From positions 4,043,399-4,107,398 of the forward strand of contig NZ_CP013264.1 of NCBI RefSeq assembly GCF_001456115.1: a stretch of 64,000 nt of DNA. The letters run 5' to 3'. Under the pieces are notes generated by a model. That model saw nothing but the letters and a program-made list of their open reading frames with translations, did no database searches and was not told the DNA's origin. Each line of letters starts with the position of its first letter. Position 1 is the stretch's first letter. Source of the stretch: Sphingobium baderi. GTDB lineage: Bacteria > Pseudomonadota > Alphaproteobacteria > Sphingomonadales > Sphingomonadaceae. This document shows, in pieces, positions 1-9,399 of the stretch. A program made the position numbers and the translations under genes.

Positions 1-141
1 ATCGGCATCATGACAGCGCCAGACGGCACCAGCTATGCCGTCGCCGTGATGATCGGCAGTACCACCGAGCCTATTCCCGTCCGCTGGCAGTTAATGCAGG
101 CCGTGGCAAAAGCCGTCGCCGCCAATCACGAGAAGCGATGA
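1..141 (+). CDS. C-terminal fragment of a class A beta-lactamase-like serine hydrolase
   Basis: The reading frame is open from base 1 and stops at 139-141, giving 46 residues of a protein whose start lies outside the window. The segment IGIMTAPDGTSYAVAVMIG resembles the last beta strands of class A beta-lactamases and related serine hydrolases, where a DIGI-x-x-x-PDG-x-x-YA(V/I)AV pattern precedes the final helix. The catalytic residues are upstream and not visible, so hydrolysis of beta-lactams cannot be claimed. It could equally be a penicillin-binding-type peptidase. Confidence 0.5.
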   Translation: MGIMTAPDGTSYAVAVMIGSTTEPIPVRWQLMQAVAKAVAANHEKR

Positions 142-183
142 TGTCCGCCGAGCCCGCCCTTCGCACAGGTGGGTTCGGCCTTC

Positions 184-1014
184 TCAGAAGCGTCGCGATA
201 TACCAAGATAGACCTCACTATCGAGACTGTCGTGGTTCAGGCCGACATTGGTTCCGATATCGACCTGCATATTGCCTGACGGCTGCCACGCCAGCGACAG
301 GCCCGACAATGCCTCCGTCGCATGACCAGTCGGATCATTGTCGCGCAGCATGGAAATCTCGAACATGGCCGACACCGTTTGGCTGAGATCGAAACCCACC
401 CCCAGCACCCCGCCATAGGCCAGATGCCGCCCGTCCCGATCCTCATCGACCGCAGCGTCCATCTCGCCCATCGCTTCGAGCGACAGACCGCTTCCCAGAT
501 CGAAGGACAAAGGGAGCAACGCCCCCGCACCCCAATCGTCCGCGCCTATGGCCGATCCTCCGCTGGGCAACGTCACATAGGGCATGACCGCCGCCGAAAA
601 ACCCGAGCCATCCGGATTTCGCAGATTCTGCCGGATCGCCAGCGTCACGTCCCCGACGCCACTATCCTTGCTCACGACGCCCGTGATGCGATCCTTTTCC
701 CGCACATGGCCAAAGGCTGTCCAGCCGATCTGCGCTTCAGTGCTGCCGGTCACGCCCACCCGCACCAGCACCTCGCCCAGCTCCACGCTGTCGGTCCGGG
801 TCGCAGCATCCTTCTCCCGCGCCCAGTCGCCTAGTCCCAGTTCCAGTTGCACGCGGCCCGGATTCATGGTGCAGGCCGGCGTCCCGATGCCCGGCCGGTC
901 GGCGCAGAAATCCCGTTGTTCCGCCGCCTGCGCCTGCGCCTGCGCGCCAATTCCTGCGGCAGCCACCACCAGCAAGGCCGCCAATCCAACGCACGATCCG
1001 CTGAAACCCTTCAT
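184..1014 (-). CDS. outer-membrane beta-barrel transporter (Phenol_MetA_deg-like)
   Basis: 276 residues. The ATG at 1014 is preceded by an AAGGGGGA ribosome site and is followed by a clear signal peptide (a hydrophobic stretch of about 18 residues ending near AQAQAAE). The mature part alternates polar and hydrophobic residues in short strands (VRVGVTGSTEAQIGWT, LPLSFDLGSGLSLEAMGE) and ends in ISRRF, the terminal aromatic expected of an outer-membrane barrel. The pattern fits the family labelled putative MetA-pathway of phenol degradation, often annotated simply as transporter. The substrate is unknown. The frame stays open upstream to 1335, but that extension has no signal peptide and is antisense to polA. 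Confidence 0.7.
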   Translation of the reverse strand: MKGFSGSCVGLAALLVVAAAGIGAQAQAQAAEQRDFCADRPGIGTPACTMNPGRVQLELGLGDWAREKDAATRTDSVELGEVLVRVGVTGSTEAQIGWTAFGHVREKDRITGVVSKDSGVGDVTLAIRQNLRNPDGSGFSAAVMPYVTLPSGGSAIGADDWGAGALLPLSFDLGSGLSLEAMGEMDAAVDEDRDGRHLAYGGVLGVGFDLSQTVSAMFEISMLRDNDPTGHATEALSGLSLAWQPSGNMQVDIGTNVGLNHDSLDSEVYLGISRRF

Positions 1015-1131
1015 GCATCCCCCTTTTTGTGAAAGGCGTATATGGAAACAAAAGGGAAATAAACGGCATGATGGCTGGTTCCCCGCCGTCCGGCACTGGA
1101 GAGCGAAGGCATAACCCGCTATCTCCGCTCC

Positions 1132-3918
1132 ATGTCTCAGAATCATCTCTATCTGGTGGACGGCAGCGGCTATATCTTCCGCGCCTATCACCAGCTTCCG
1201 CCGCTCACCAACCAACATGGCCAGCCGGTGGGCGCGGTCTATGGCTATACGACGATGCTCTGGAAGCTGGCGACGGAGCTGGGCAATACGGACGGCCCCA
1301 CGCATCTGGCCGTGGTGCTGGACAAGGGCAGCCACACTTTCCGCAACGACATGTATGACCAGTATAAGGCGAACCGCCCGCCTGCGCCGGAAGATCTGGT
1401 TCCCCAGTTCCCAATGATCCGCGATGCGACCCGCGCCTTCTCCCTCCCCTGCATCGAAGAAGCGGGTTTCGAAGCCGACGATATCATCGCAACATATACA
1501 AAGGCCGCCATCGCGCAGGGCTGGAAAGTCACCATCGTCAGTTCCGACAAGGATTTGATGCAGCTCATCCAGCCCGACGTCGACATGTATGACACCATGA
1601 AGAACGAAAGGCGCGGCGCGGACTATGTGATGGGCAAGTTCGGCGTCCAGCCCGAGCAGCTGGGCGATGTCCTTGCGCTGATGGGTGACAGCGTCGACAA
1701 TGTTCCGGGCGTGCCGGGCATCGGTCCCAAGACGGCGGCGAAGCTCATCACCGAATATGGCTCACTTGAAGCCGCGCTCAAAGCCGCGCCGTCGATGAAA
1801 AAATCGAAGATGCAGGAAAACCTCATCGCCCATGCCGATATGGCGCGCCTATCGCGCAAGCTGGTGGCGCTGCACGACAGCATGGACCTGCCGGAACCGC
1901 TGGAGGATCTGACGCTCAAGGGTATCCCGCCTGAACCCTTGCAGGCATTCCTGTCCCACCACGGCTTCAAATCGCTGCTGGCCCGCCTTGGTGCGCCCGC
2001 TGCAGCGGTGGCGGTCGCGGCCACCTCTGCTGCCGTCAGCGAAAGCACGCCACCGCTCGCTCCTCAAGCGGAGGAAGAACCGCCCATTGACCGTAGCCTC
2101 TACGAAACCGTGGTGACGGAAGAAGCACTCGAACGCTGGATCGCTGAAGCCCATGCGGAAGGCGTTGTGGCGGTCGACACCGAAACCGACATGCTCGACT
2201 GCGTGTCCTGCGCTCTGGTGGGCGTGAGCCTCGCCATCGGCCCCAGCAAAGCCTGCTACATCCCGGTCGGCCACGGCGGGAAGGACATGTTCGCCGAACG
2301 TCCCGAACAGTTGCCGCTTGCCCTTGTCCTTGCCAAGATCAAGCCTCTGCTGGAGGACGATAGCGTCCTTAAGGTCGGCCAAAACCTCAAATATGACATC
2401 ACCATCCTGCGCCGCCACGGCATTGAGATCGCGCCCTATGACGACACCATCGTCATGAGCTTTGACCTCGACGCAGGGCAGAGCCTCGCCGGGCATGGCA
2501 TGGACGAGGCAGCCAAGACCCACCTCAACCACAGTTGCATCAGCTTCAAGGATGTGGCGGGAACGGGCAAGAAGCAGATCAGCTTCGCCGAAGTACCGCT
2601 CGACAGGGCAACCGAATATGCCGCCGAGGATGCCGACGTCACGCTGCGCCTGTGGAAACTGTTCAAGGCGCGCATCGCGAACGAAGGCGCGACCCGCATC
2701 TACGAACTGGTCGACCGCCCGCTCGTCCCGGTCATCGCGAAGATGGAGCATGAAGGGATCAAGGTGGACCGCGAGGCGCTGTCCCGCCTGTCCGCCGAGT
2801 TCACCGCTGGCATCGCGGCGCTGGAAACGGAAATCCACGCGCTCGCCGGCCAGCCCTTCGCCATCGGTTCGACGCAGCAGCTGGGCGCGATCCTGTTCGA
2901 CAAGCTGGGCTATAAGGGTGGGCGCAAGGGCAAGTCCGGCGCCTATTCCACCGACGCCAACATTCTCGAACAATTGAAGGCCCAGGGCGCGGAGATCGCG
3001 GGCAAGGTGCTCGACTGGCGTCAGCTCTCCAAGCTAAAATCCACCTATACCGATGCGCTGCAAGCCCAGATCAACAAGGATTCAGCCCGCGTCCACACCA
3101 GCTATTCGCTCTCGGGCGCGCAGACGGGCCGTCTGTCGTCCACCGATCCGAACCTGCAAAATATCCCCATCCGCACCGAAGTCGGCCGCCAGATACGCCA
3201 TGCCTTCGTCGCGGAACCGGGCAATGTCATCCTCGCGGCGGACTACAGCCAGATCGAACTGCGCCTCGCCGCGCACATGGCGGACGTGCCGGCGCTCAAG
3301 CAAGCCTTCGCAGATGGCGAGGACATCCACGCCGCCACGGCGGAACAGCTTTTTGGGGAGGTAAACCGCGACACCCGCGCCCGCGCCAAAACGATCAACT
3401 TCGCGATCCTGTATGGCATTTCCCGCTGGGGCCTGGCTGCACGGCTGGAGATCACGGCGGACGAGGCGCAGGACATGATCTCCCGCTATTATGAGCGCTT
3501 CCCCGGCATCAACATCTACATCAACGAGACGATAGAGAAGGCACGCGAGCGCGGCTACACCGAAACCCTCTTCGGCCGGAAGACATGGTTCCCCCGCATC
3601 CGGGCATCCATCCAGCATGAACGGCAGGGCGCGGAGCGGGCCGCAATCAACGCCCCGATCCAGGGCACCAGCGCCGACATCATCAAGCGCGCCATGGCCC
3701 GCATGGGCCCGGCGCTGGCCGCCGAGGGACTGGATCAGGTAAGGATGCTGCTACAGGTCCATGACGAACTGGTGTTTGAATTGCCGCAAAGCGATGTGGA
3801 GCGCGCCAGCCCCGTCATCCGCCGCGTCATGGAAGGCGCAGCCGAACCTCTGGTGAAGCTCTCCGTCCCGCTGGGCGTCGAAATCGGCCACGGCCCTAGC
3901 TGGGGCGCAGCGCACTAA
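1132..3918 (+). CDS. polA: DNA polymerase I
   Basis: 928 residues, full length for the family. The N-terminal 5'-3' exonuclease carries the helix-hairpin-helix region GVPGIGPKTAAKL. The proofreading 3'-5' exonuclease keeps its first acidic pair at D349/E351 (VDTETD). The polymerase domain has motif A DYSQIELR starting at D704, motif B RAKTINFAILYG around residue 750, and motif C QVHDELV at 875-881. All three activities should therefore be intact. It removes primers and fills gaps during replication and repair. It is transcribed away from the barrel protein and ends just before a strong hairpin terminator. Confidence 0.97.
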   Translation: MSQNHLYLVDGSGYIFRAYHQLPPLTNQHGQPVGAVYGYTTMLWKLATELGNTDGPTHLAVVLDKGSHTFRNDMYDQYKANRPPAPEDLVPQFPMIRDATRAFSLPCIEEAGFEADDIIATYTKAAIAQGWKVTIVSSDKDLMQLIQPDVDMYDTMKNERRGADYVMGKFGVQPEQLGDVLALMGDSVDNVPGVPGIGPKTAAKLITEYGSLEAALKAAPSMKKSKMQENLIAHADMARLSRKLVALHDSMDLPEPLEDLTLKGIPPEPLQAFLSHHGFKSLLARLGAPAAAVAVAATSAAVSESTPPLAPQAEEEPPIDRSLYETVVTEEALERWIAEAHAEGVVAVDTETDMLDCVSCALVGVSLAIGPSKACYIPVGHGGKDMFAERPEQLPLALVLAKIKPLLEDDSVLKVGQNLKYDITILRRHGIEIAPYDDTIVMSFDLDAGQSLAGHGMDEAAKTHLNHSCISFKDVAGTGKKQISFAEVPLDRATEYAAEDADVTLRLWKLFKARIANEGATRIYELVDRPLVPVIAKMEHEGIKVDREALSRLSAEFTAGIAALETEIHALAGQPFAIGSTQQLGAILFDKLGYKGGRKGKSGAYSTDANILEQLKAQGAEIAGKVLDWRQLSKLKSTYTDALQAQINKDSARVHTSYSLSGAQTGRLSSTDPNLQNIPIRTEVGRQIRHAFVAEPGNVILAADYSQIELRLAAHMADVPALKQAFADGEDIHAATAEQLFGEVNRDTRARAKTINFAILYGISRWGLAARLEITADEAQDMISRYYERFPGINIYINETIEKARERGYTETLFGRKTWFPRIRASIQHERQGAERAAINAPIQGTSADIIKRAMARMGPALAAEGLDQVRMLLQVHDELVFELPQSDVERASPVIRRVMEGAAEPLVKLSVPLGVEIGHGPSWGAAH

Positions 3919-3964
3919 GCGGCGGCCAGTCGTCGCTGGCATGGCGAAGCATGCCGCAAAAAGA

Positions 3965-3992
3965 AAAGGCCGGTCATCACGACCGGCCTTTC
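3965..3992. terminator. bidirectional terminator between polA and the zinc-ribbon gene
   Basis: AAAGGCCGGTC and GACCGGCCTTT form an 11-bp perfect stem around ATCAC. Flanking A and T runs give a U tract in either direction. It lies between the convergent ends of polA (3918) and the minus-strand gene (3994). Confidence 0.85.
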
Positions 3993-3993
3993 C

Positions 3994-4278
3994 TCAATCG
4001 AACAGCTCTTCCAGAAAGCTCTTCTTTCGCTTTTTCTGATAATATCGCCCATCGTCCCGATAGTCGCGGTCGGGCCGGTAGCTGGGCTGGCTCACCGCGG
4101 CGGCTGGCATGGCTTCCCGCGCCGACCGCTCGATTATCTTATCCAGTTCGCCCCGGTCCAGCCAAACGCCTCGGCATTGCGGACAATAGTCGACTTCCAC
4201 CCCCTGCCGGTCCGTCATCGCCAATCCGACATGACAGACCGGGCAGAGCATGGCCGATACGGCCTGTGCGTCACGCAT
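3994..4278 (-). CDS. zinc-ribbon protein, zf-TFIIB family
   Basis: 94 residues. Two CPxC pairs, CPVCHVGL and YCPQCRGVWLDRGEL, form the zf-TFIIB ribbon. The C-terminus (KKRKKSFLEELFD) is the basic-then-acidic tail usual for this small family. A function is not established; zinc binding is likely. The start lies 4 nt after the stop of the upstream BI-1 gene, so the two are an operon and probably translationally coupled. An internal Met (before LCPVC) is an alternative start. Confidence 0.85.
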   Translation of the reverse strand: MRDAQAVSAMLCPVCHVGLAMTDRQGVEVDYCPQCRGVWLDRGELDKIIERSAREAMPAAAVSQPSYRPDRDYRDDGRYYQKKRKKSFLEELFD

Positions 4279-4282
4279 CCGC

Positions 4283-4993
4283 TTATTCCCGCTCGCCGGT
4301 CAGATTGAGCAGCATCTGGAACAGGTTGACGAAGTTCAGATAGAGCGACAGTGCGCCCATCACCTGCATCTTTTCCGCCATTTCATGACCGGCATAGGTG
4401 AAATATTCCGACTTGATGCGCTGTGTGTCCCAGGCGGTCAGGCCAGTGAAAATCACCACGCCCAGGATCGAAACCACCATCGCCATCGCCGAAGAACCGA
4501 TGAACAGGTTGATGAGGCTGGCGACGATGATGCCGATCAGGCCCATGATGAGGAACGATCCCATTTTCGTGAGGTCACGCTGCGTCGTATAACCCCACAG
4601 CGCCATGGCGAGAAACATCACCGACGCGGAGAAAAAGGCCTGGGCGATGCTCCCGCCTGTAAAGATCAGGAAAATGCTGGCCAGCGATACGCCCATCACC
4701 GCCGAAAAGGCGTAGAAGGCCATGCGTGCGCCAGCAGTCGTCATTTTCTCGATGCGGAAGCTGAAAAAGAACACAAAGGCCAGCGGCGCGAAGATCGCCA
4801 CCCATTTGAGCGGCGTACCAAAAATAGCGGCGGCCAATGCGGGTGTGTTGCCGACAAATGCAGCCACGAGGCCGGTGATAACCAGACCAATGCCCATGTT
4901 GCGAAAAACGCCCAGCATATGCGCGCGCAAGCCGGCATCGACCTGCACCGTCTGGCTGGCATCATAGCCCGGCATGCGAACGGGATTATTCAC
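4283..4993 (-). CDS. Bax inhibitor-1/YccA family membrane protein
   Basis: 236 residues from a GTG at 4993 with GGAG ten bases upstream. The frame is open further upstream to 5164, but that extension looks non-coding. Seven hydrophobic helices are visible and the C-terminus ends LYLNFVNLFQMLLNLTGERE, closely matching the YccA/YbhL-type LYLDFINLFLxLLRLFG signature. Family members are inner-membrane proteins linked to calcium leak or to FtsH regulation; the role here is inferred only by family. It is the first gene of a two-gene operon with the zinc-ribbon protein. Confidence 0.88.
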   Translation of the reverse strand: MNNPVRMPGYDASQTVQVDAGLRAHMLGVFRNMGIGLVITGLVAAFVGNTPALAAAIFGTPLKWVAIFAPLAFVFFFSFRIEKMTTAGARMAFYAFSAVMGVSLASIFLIFTGGSIAQAFFSASVMFLAMALWGYTTQRDLTKMGSFLIMGLIGIIVASLINLFIGSSAMAMVVSILGVVIFTGLTAWDTQRIKSEYFTYAGHEMAEKMQVMGALSLYLNFVNLFQMLLNLTGERE

Positions 4994-5442
4994 GGCGTTA
5001 AAACTCCATCCTTCCAAAACACACAGGATCGAGCGGCCCAGCGCGGTCTTCGGTGGAATGAAGGGGGCAACAATCCCCCGAACCTGCACCGAGCACACTC
5101 GATGCGGTCCGACATCACGGCTGGAATTGTCCAACCGCCAGAGGGGCCCGGCCCGCAACGGCAATATCGGAAGTCAAACGGCCCAGCGCAAGGGATCGGT
5201 GCATCAGCAATACTTTGTTACAATCGACAGTGCGGCCCCATGCGGTTCATTAAAAAAACTGGCCGTCATTTTCCTTCAGGCGAGGATGAAGAGGATGCAA
5301 CATTGTGCCCACATTCTGCGCGACATTCAGGCGAAACGCGCCTGCGTATAAGACCCCCCGGAGCAATCTTCCGCCAACGGCCACCGCCGCCATCCCTTCT
5401 CCCCGTTGACGCCCGGCGCTTCTGGCCGCATGGCTCCTCGCC
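4994..5442. other. 449-bp intergenic region between the BI-1 gene and cysS
   Basis: Divergent promoters for the BI-1 operon and cysS should lie here. I see a small GGGGG/CCCCC hairpin near 5064-5082 and a TTGTTACAA palindrome near 5215. No reading frame across the gap looks like a protein, and I could not assign promoters with confidence. Confidence 0.5.
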
Positions 5443-6957
5443 ATGTCCGAAGACCAGCATATCGCCGCACCGCTGCGCCTGTTCAACAGCGTCACCCGTT
5501 CGACCGAGTCCTTCGCGCCGATCGAACAGGGCCATGTACGCGTCTATAGCTGTGGTCCGACCGTCTATAATTACGCCCATCTCGGCAATCTGCGCGCCTA
5601 TGTTTTCACCGACACGCTGCGCCGCACTCTGTTATGGAAAGGGCTGGCCGTCACCCACATCATCAATATCACCGATGTCGGCCACCTCACCTCCGACGCC
5701 GACGCGGGCGACGACAAGATGGAGGCTGCCGCCCGTGCCCAGGCCAAGAGCATCTGGGACATAGCGGCGCACTATACAGACGCCTTCAAATCCAATGTTG
5801 CCGCGCTCAATATCATCGCGCCGAGCGAATGGACTGTCGCGACCGATTATGTCCCGCAGATGATCGCGTTCGCAGAAAAAATCGCGCCGCATCATTGCTA
5901 CGAACTGGAAACCGGCCTTTATTTCGACAGCGGCACCGTGCCCGACTATGGCGCGCTGGCGGGCGGTCGCGATGACGCCGCTCATGCCCGCATCGATCCG
6001 GTCGCGGGCAAGCGCAACGCATCCGACTTCGCCATCTGGCGCAAGTCTCCGCCAGGCGAGCAGCGGCAGATGGAATGGGATTCCCCCTGGGGCAAGGGCG
6101 CACCCGGCTGGCACCTTGAATGTTCGGTGATGAGCCAGGCGCGGCTTGGCCACCCCTTCGACATCCATACCGGCGGCATCGACCATCGCGAAATCCACCA
6201 TCCCAATGAAATCGCTCAGAACCAGGCGTTCCACGCAGCGTGCTGCGGCGAACCGGACGCGGCGACGGCGGGCTTCACGGGCGCGCGCTGGTGGATGCAC
6301 AACAACTTTCTCGTCGACCGCCAAGGCAAGATGAGCAAGTCGAAGGGCGGCTTTACCACGCTCTTCTCCCTGATCGACGCCGGCATACACCCGCTCGCCT
6401 ATCGCCTGCTCTGCCTCGGCGCGCATTACCGCAGCGAACTGGAGTTCAGCGCGGAAGGGGTGGGCGCAGCTCTCACGCGCTTGAAACGGCTCGTCATGGG
6501 CGTGGAGGCCCTGAAAGCCAGGGCCGAAGGCGTGACATGGCAATCGCCGCGCCTCGACTTCCTGCGCGCCAACCTTCACCCCAAGTTGGCGCCATTGCTC
6601 GAACAATTCGACGCCGCGATCAGCGACGACCTGATGACGCCACGCGCGCTCCCGCTGCTGGAGGAAGCCATTGCGCTCAAGAAAGTGCCCGTCGATGAAA
6701 AGCTCTGCCTGATCGCAGCCTTCGATTTCGCGCTCGGCCTCAATCTGCTCACGCTCAACCGCGCCGATCTACGCCTCCAGTCGAAGGACGCGCAAATCAC
6801 GCCGGAGGAGATCGAAGCCGAACTCGATCGCCGCCAGAGCGCCCGCGCCAGCAAGGATTTCGCCCTCTCCGACGAAATTCGCGATGCGCTCGCCGCACGC
6901 GGGGTGGAGGTGATGGATGGTGATCCCCTGCGGTGGGATTGGCGCCTCTCTCTATAA
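5443..6957 (+). CDS. cysS: cysteinyl-tRNA synthetase
   Basis: 504 residues, slightly longer than the usual 460-500. Class I aminoacyl-tRNA synthetase with the zinc-ligand Cys37 in YSCGPTVYNY, the HIGH-like HLGN directly after it, the conserved GWHLECSVMS segment, and KMSKS around residue 296 (QGKMSKSKGG). The C-terminal anticodon-binding part ends EVMDGDPLRWDWR. It charges tRNA-Cys in the cytoplasm. No good Shine-Dalgarno site precedes the ATG, so the start is chosen by similarity of the N-terminus (APLRLFNSVTRSTE). Confidence 0.96.
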   Translation: MSEDQHIAAPLRLFNSVTRSTESFAPIEQGHVRVYSCGPTVYNYAHLGNLRAYVFTDTLRRTLLWKGLAVTHIINITDVGHLTSDADAGDDKMEAAARAQAKSIWDIAAHYTDAFKSNVAALNIIAPSEWTVATDYVPQMIAFAEKIAPHHCYELETGLYFDSGTVPDYGALAGGRDDAAHARIDPVAGKRNASDFAIWRKSPPGEQRQMEWDSPWGKGAPGWHLECSVMSQARLGHPFDIHTGGIDHREIHHPNEIAQNQAFHAACCGEPDAATAGFTGARWWMHNNFLVDRQGKMSKSKGGFTTLFSLIDAGIHPLAYRLLCLGAHYRSELEFSAEGVGAALTRLKRLVMGVEALKARAEGVTWQSPRLDFLRANLHPKLAPLLEQFDAAISDDLMTPRALPLLEEAIALKKVPVDEKLCLIAAFDFALGLNLLTLNRADLRLQSKDAQITPEEIEAELDRRQSARASKDFALSDEIRDALAARGVEVMDGDPLRWDWRLSL

Positions 6958-6978
6958 ACATTATTTATCAAATGTTTA
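6955..6978. promoter_or_regulatory. AT-rich inverted repeat overlapping the cysS stop codon
   Basis: TAAACATT and AATGTTTA form an 8-bp perfect inverted repeat around ATTTATCA. The first arm includes the cysS TAA. No U tract follows, so it may be a weak terminator or a repressor site for the downstream Rap1a-like gene. Confidence 0.35.
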
Positions 6979-7060
6979 CTTGATTCGATATGCGACGAGC
7001 CGTTTCCGCCCACCGTCGATCCGACTGGACAGAAATGAGCAAAAGTATAACTTTCTCTGC

Positions 7061-7447
7061 ATGTTCCAACAGTGGTTGACGATCATGGCCGCCTTGAGCG
7101 GTGCGGCGATAACGCCTGCCGTTGCCGCGCCCCAGTCTGCGGCCGAGGGTACGCCCACACAGGCGTTCATGTTCGAAACCGGCACGACCCTGCTCGCCAA
7201 ATGCCGAAACAAGGCGCCGGAATATGCACTCGCCTGCACCGCCTATATCGTCGGGGCAGTGGACGGCATCAAGAAAGATGTGTTCCTGGGCCGCGCCCGC
7301 CCTAATTGCTGGCCCGCCCAAATGAAGGGGGAAGACGTGCGCCGCGTCGTCGTCGCCTATCTGGAACGCTATCCCGACCAGCGAAAAGCCCCTGCCTCCG
7401 TGCTCGTCAGCGTGGCGCTCAACGAACGCTATTCTTGCGATAAATGA
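7061..7447 (+). CDS. secreted Rap1a/Tai-like protein
   Basis: 128 residues with a signal peptide (hydrophobic TIMAALSGAAITPAVAA). The mature part has four cysteines (AKCR, LACTAYIVG, NCWP, YSCDK) and the pattern CTAYIVGAVDGI..CWP..VRRVVVAYLERYP, which matches the Rap1a immunity domain. Experimentally known members protect against type VI amidase toxins in the periplasm. No toxin or secretion gene is near, and in sphingomonads this domain is often an orphan, so immunity is not implied. The ATG at 7061 has no clear ribosome site; the ATG at 7085 is an alternative. Confidence 0.7.
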   Translation: MFQQWLTIMAALSGAAITPAVAAPQSAAEGTPTQAFMFETGTTLLAKCRNKAPEYALACTAYIVGAVDGIKKDVFLGRARPNCWPAQMKGEDVRRVVVAYLERYPDQRKAPASVLVSVALNERYSCDK

Positions 7448-7571
7448 CGTCGATCAGCCTGATCGAAGCAATCCATTAGCGCTACTCCACCTAAAACCGC
7501 TATAAACTTGCCTTGATCGCTGCTTCATCGTAGGTGCGGCGCCTATTTTCATATGTTCAAGGAGACTCGTT

Positions 7572-8942
7572 GTGGCGGCGAAGTGGACGCCGGAAAGCTG
7601 GCGCAGCCAAGAGGGCATCCAGATGCCCGAATATCGGGACGCGGCGGCGCTGGCTGCTGTGGAGACCCAACTTGGCCAGTTTCCCCCGCTCGTCTTTGCC
7701 GGCGAAGCGCGCAGCCTGAAGGCGGAGCTTGCCAAGGTCACGACGGGCGAAGCGTTCCTGCTGCAGGGCGGCGACTGCGCGGAAAGCTTCGCGGAGTTCC
7801 ATCCGGACAATATCCGCGACACCTTCCGCGTGCTGCTCCAGATGGCGGTGGTGCTGACCTTCGCGTCGAAATTGCCGATCGTGAAGGTCGGACGCATGGC
7901 GGGTCAGTTCGCCAAGCCGCGCTCGGCCGGGACGGAAACCATCGGCGGGGTCGAACTGCCCAGCTATCGCGGCGACAACGTCAACGATATCGCCTTCACG
8001 CCCGAAGCGCGCGAGCCAGATCCGCAGCGCATGGTCCGCGCCTATAACCAGTCGGCGGCAACACTCAACCTGCTGCGCGCCTTCTCAACCGGCGGTTATG
8101 CCAGCCTCGACCGTGTCCATGGCTGGATGCTGGATTTCATGGGCCGCAGCCCGCTCGCCGCGAAGTTCGATGCGGTGGCCGACCGGATCGGCGAAGCGCT
8201 CGACTTCATGCGTGCCTGCGGCCTGTCGCCCGAAACCGTGCCGCAGCTTGGCGGGACCAGCTTCTACACCAGCCATGAAGCCTTGCTTCTTCCTTTCGAG
8301 CAGGCGCTGACCCGGCAGGATTCGCTGACCGGCGATTGGTATGACACGTCCGCGCATATGCTCTGGATTGGCGACCGCACGCGGTTCGAAGGCTCAGCGC
8401 ATGTCGAATATCTGCGCGGGATCGGCAACCCCATCGGCATGAAATGCGGCCCCAGCCTGGAGCCGGATGCGCTCATCCGCCTGCTCGACATTCTCAATCC
8501 GTCGCGCGAAGCCGGGCGTATCACACTGATCACCCGCTATGGTCATGACAAGATTGAGGCGGGCCTACCCAAGCTCGTTCGCGCGGTCCTGCGCGAAGGG
8601 CATCCGGTCGTCTGGTCCTGCGACCCGATGCACGGCAACGTCATCAAGGCGGCCAATGGCTACAAGACCCGCCCCTTCGACCGCATTCTCGCAGAAGTGC
8701 GCGGCTTTTTCGCCGTGCACCGGGCGGAAGGTAGCTTCGGTGGCGGCATCCATTGCGAGATGACGGGCCAGAACGTGACGGAATGCACAGGCGGCGCGGT
8801 GGCGATCACGGACGAAGGCCTGGCCGACCGTTACCACACCCATTGCGATCCGCGCCTAAACGCGGCGCAGAGCCTGGAACTCGCCTTCCTCCTCGCCGAA
8901 ATGCTGAACGAGGAACTGAAAGAACGCCGCGCCGCTGCATAG
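7572..8942 (+). CDS. aroG: class II 3-deoxy-D-arabino-heptulosonate 7-phosphate synthase
   Basis: 456 residues from a GTG preceded by AAGGAG. The plant/mycobacterial-type (class II) family is recognised by [36 protein letters not shown], the WSCDPMHGN segment and [17 protein letters not shown]. It condenses phosphoenolpyruvate with erythrose 4-phosphate, the first step of the shikimate pathway. The metal-binding Cys in GGDC and the His/Glu/Asp set appear intact. It is a single-gene unit with a strong terminator after it. Confidence 0.95.
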   Translation: MAAKWTPESWRSQEGIQMPEYRDAAALAAVETQLGQFPPLVFAGEARSLKAELAKVTTGEAFLLQGGDCAESFAEFHPDNIRDTFRVLLQMAVVLTFASKLPIVKVGRMAGQFAKPRSAGTETIGGVELPSYRGDNVNDIAFTPEAREPDPQRMVRAYNQSAATLNLLRAFSTGGYASLDRVHGWMLDFMGRSPLAAKFDAVADRIGEALDFMRACGLSPETVPQLGGTSFYTSHEALLLPFEQALTRQDSLTGDWYDTSAHMLWIGDRTRFEGSAHVEYLRGIGNPIGMKCGPSLEPDALIRLLDILNPSREAGRITLITRYGHDKIEAGLPKLVRAVLREGHPVVWSCDPMHGNVIKAANGYKTRPFDRILAEVRGFFAVHRAEGSFGGGIHCEMTGQNVTECTGGAVAITDEGLADRYHTHCDPRLNAAQSLELAFLLAEMLNEELKERRAAA

Positions 8943-8958
8943 GTGCGCTCGGTCTAAG

Positions 8959-8994
8959 AAATGGCCTTCGCCTTTTAAGGGCGGAGGCCATTTT
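8959..8994 (+). terminator. rho-independent terminator of the DAHP synthase gene
   Basis: AAATGGCCTTCGCC pairs with GGGCGGAGGCCATTT. The single mismatch is a G-U pair only in the plus-strand RNA. A T run closes the element, 16 bp after the stop codon. Confidence 0.85.
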
Positions 8995-9090
8995 AGTTAG
9001 GCGACAATGTCAGCTTTGGGTGGATTGCGGGCTATCCGCTCTCTTCAACTCCGGTCGTCCTGAATAGCCCCTGAGCCTTTCGAAGGGGCG

Positions 9091-9126
9091 TATCGAAGGT
9101 TTGATGTCACGCAACACCCTTCGATA
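9091..9126. repeat. REP-like inverted repeat
   Basis: TATCGAAGG at 9091-9099 and CCTTCGATA at 9118-9126 are perfect 9-bp inverted arms around 18 bases. It follows another TTTCGAAGGGG motif. CCTTCGATA-type palindromes are common intergenic repeats in sphingomonads, but I see no second full copy in this window. Confidence 0.45.
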
Positions 9127-9171
9127 TGGGGTTTATGTTTCGGCACGTCCGTCATTGATCAAAGCCATCCC

Positions 9172-9399
9172 TCAACCCTCCAAAACCGGATGCCTCAACC
9201 GCAATTCATCCGCCAACGATTCCACCGCTTCGATCTCACCGAAGCTGCCGGTCGGACTCAGCGCCCAATTACAATGCGGATGTGTTGCGCGCGCATAGAA
9301 CTTCACGCTACCGATCCGCTGCCGCCAGCGATGCTTGGCCCCACCCCGCTCCCGCACAAGCCGCGCGATCATCAGGTCGATCATCTGATCAGCCGTCAT
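9172..9399 (-). CDS. small protein of unknown function, coupled to the upstream gene
   Basis: 75 residues with a good ribosome site (GGAGG six bases before the ATG). The sequence begins MTADQMIDLMIARLV and has a segment SVKFYARATHPHCNWALSP that looks folded rather than random. I do not recognise the family. Its start lies inside the last 11 bases of the preceding gene, so translation is probably coupled. Confidence 0.6.
   Translation of the reverse strand: MTADQMIDLMIARLVRERGGAKHRWRQRIGSVKFYARATHPHCNWALSPTGSFGEIEAVESLADELRLRHPVLEG

Noticed and set aside
1849-2973. 374-codon minus-strand frame inside polA
   Set aside because: It is antisense to the continuous exonuclease and polymerase domains of polA and shows no motifs of its own.
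4250-5764. 504-codon plus-strand frame rich in His, Arg and Gln
   Set aside because: It runs antisense through the BI-1 gene and into cysS in another frame. Its composition is that of a shadow frame in GC-rich DNA.
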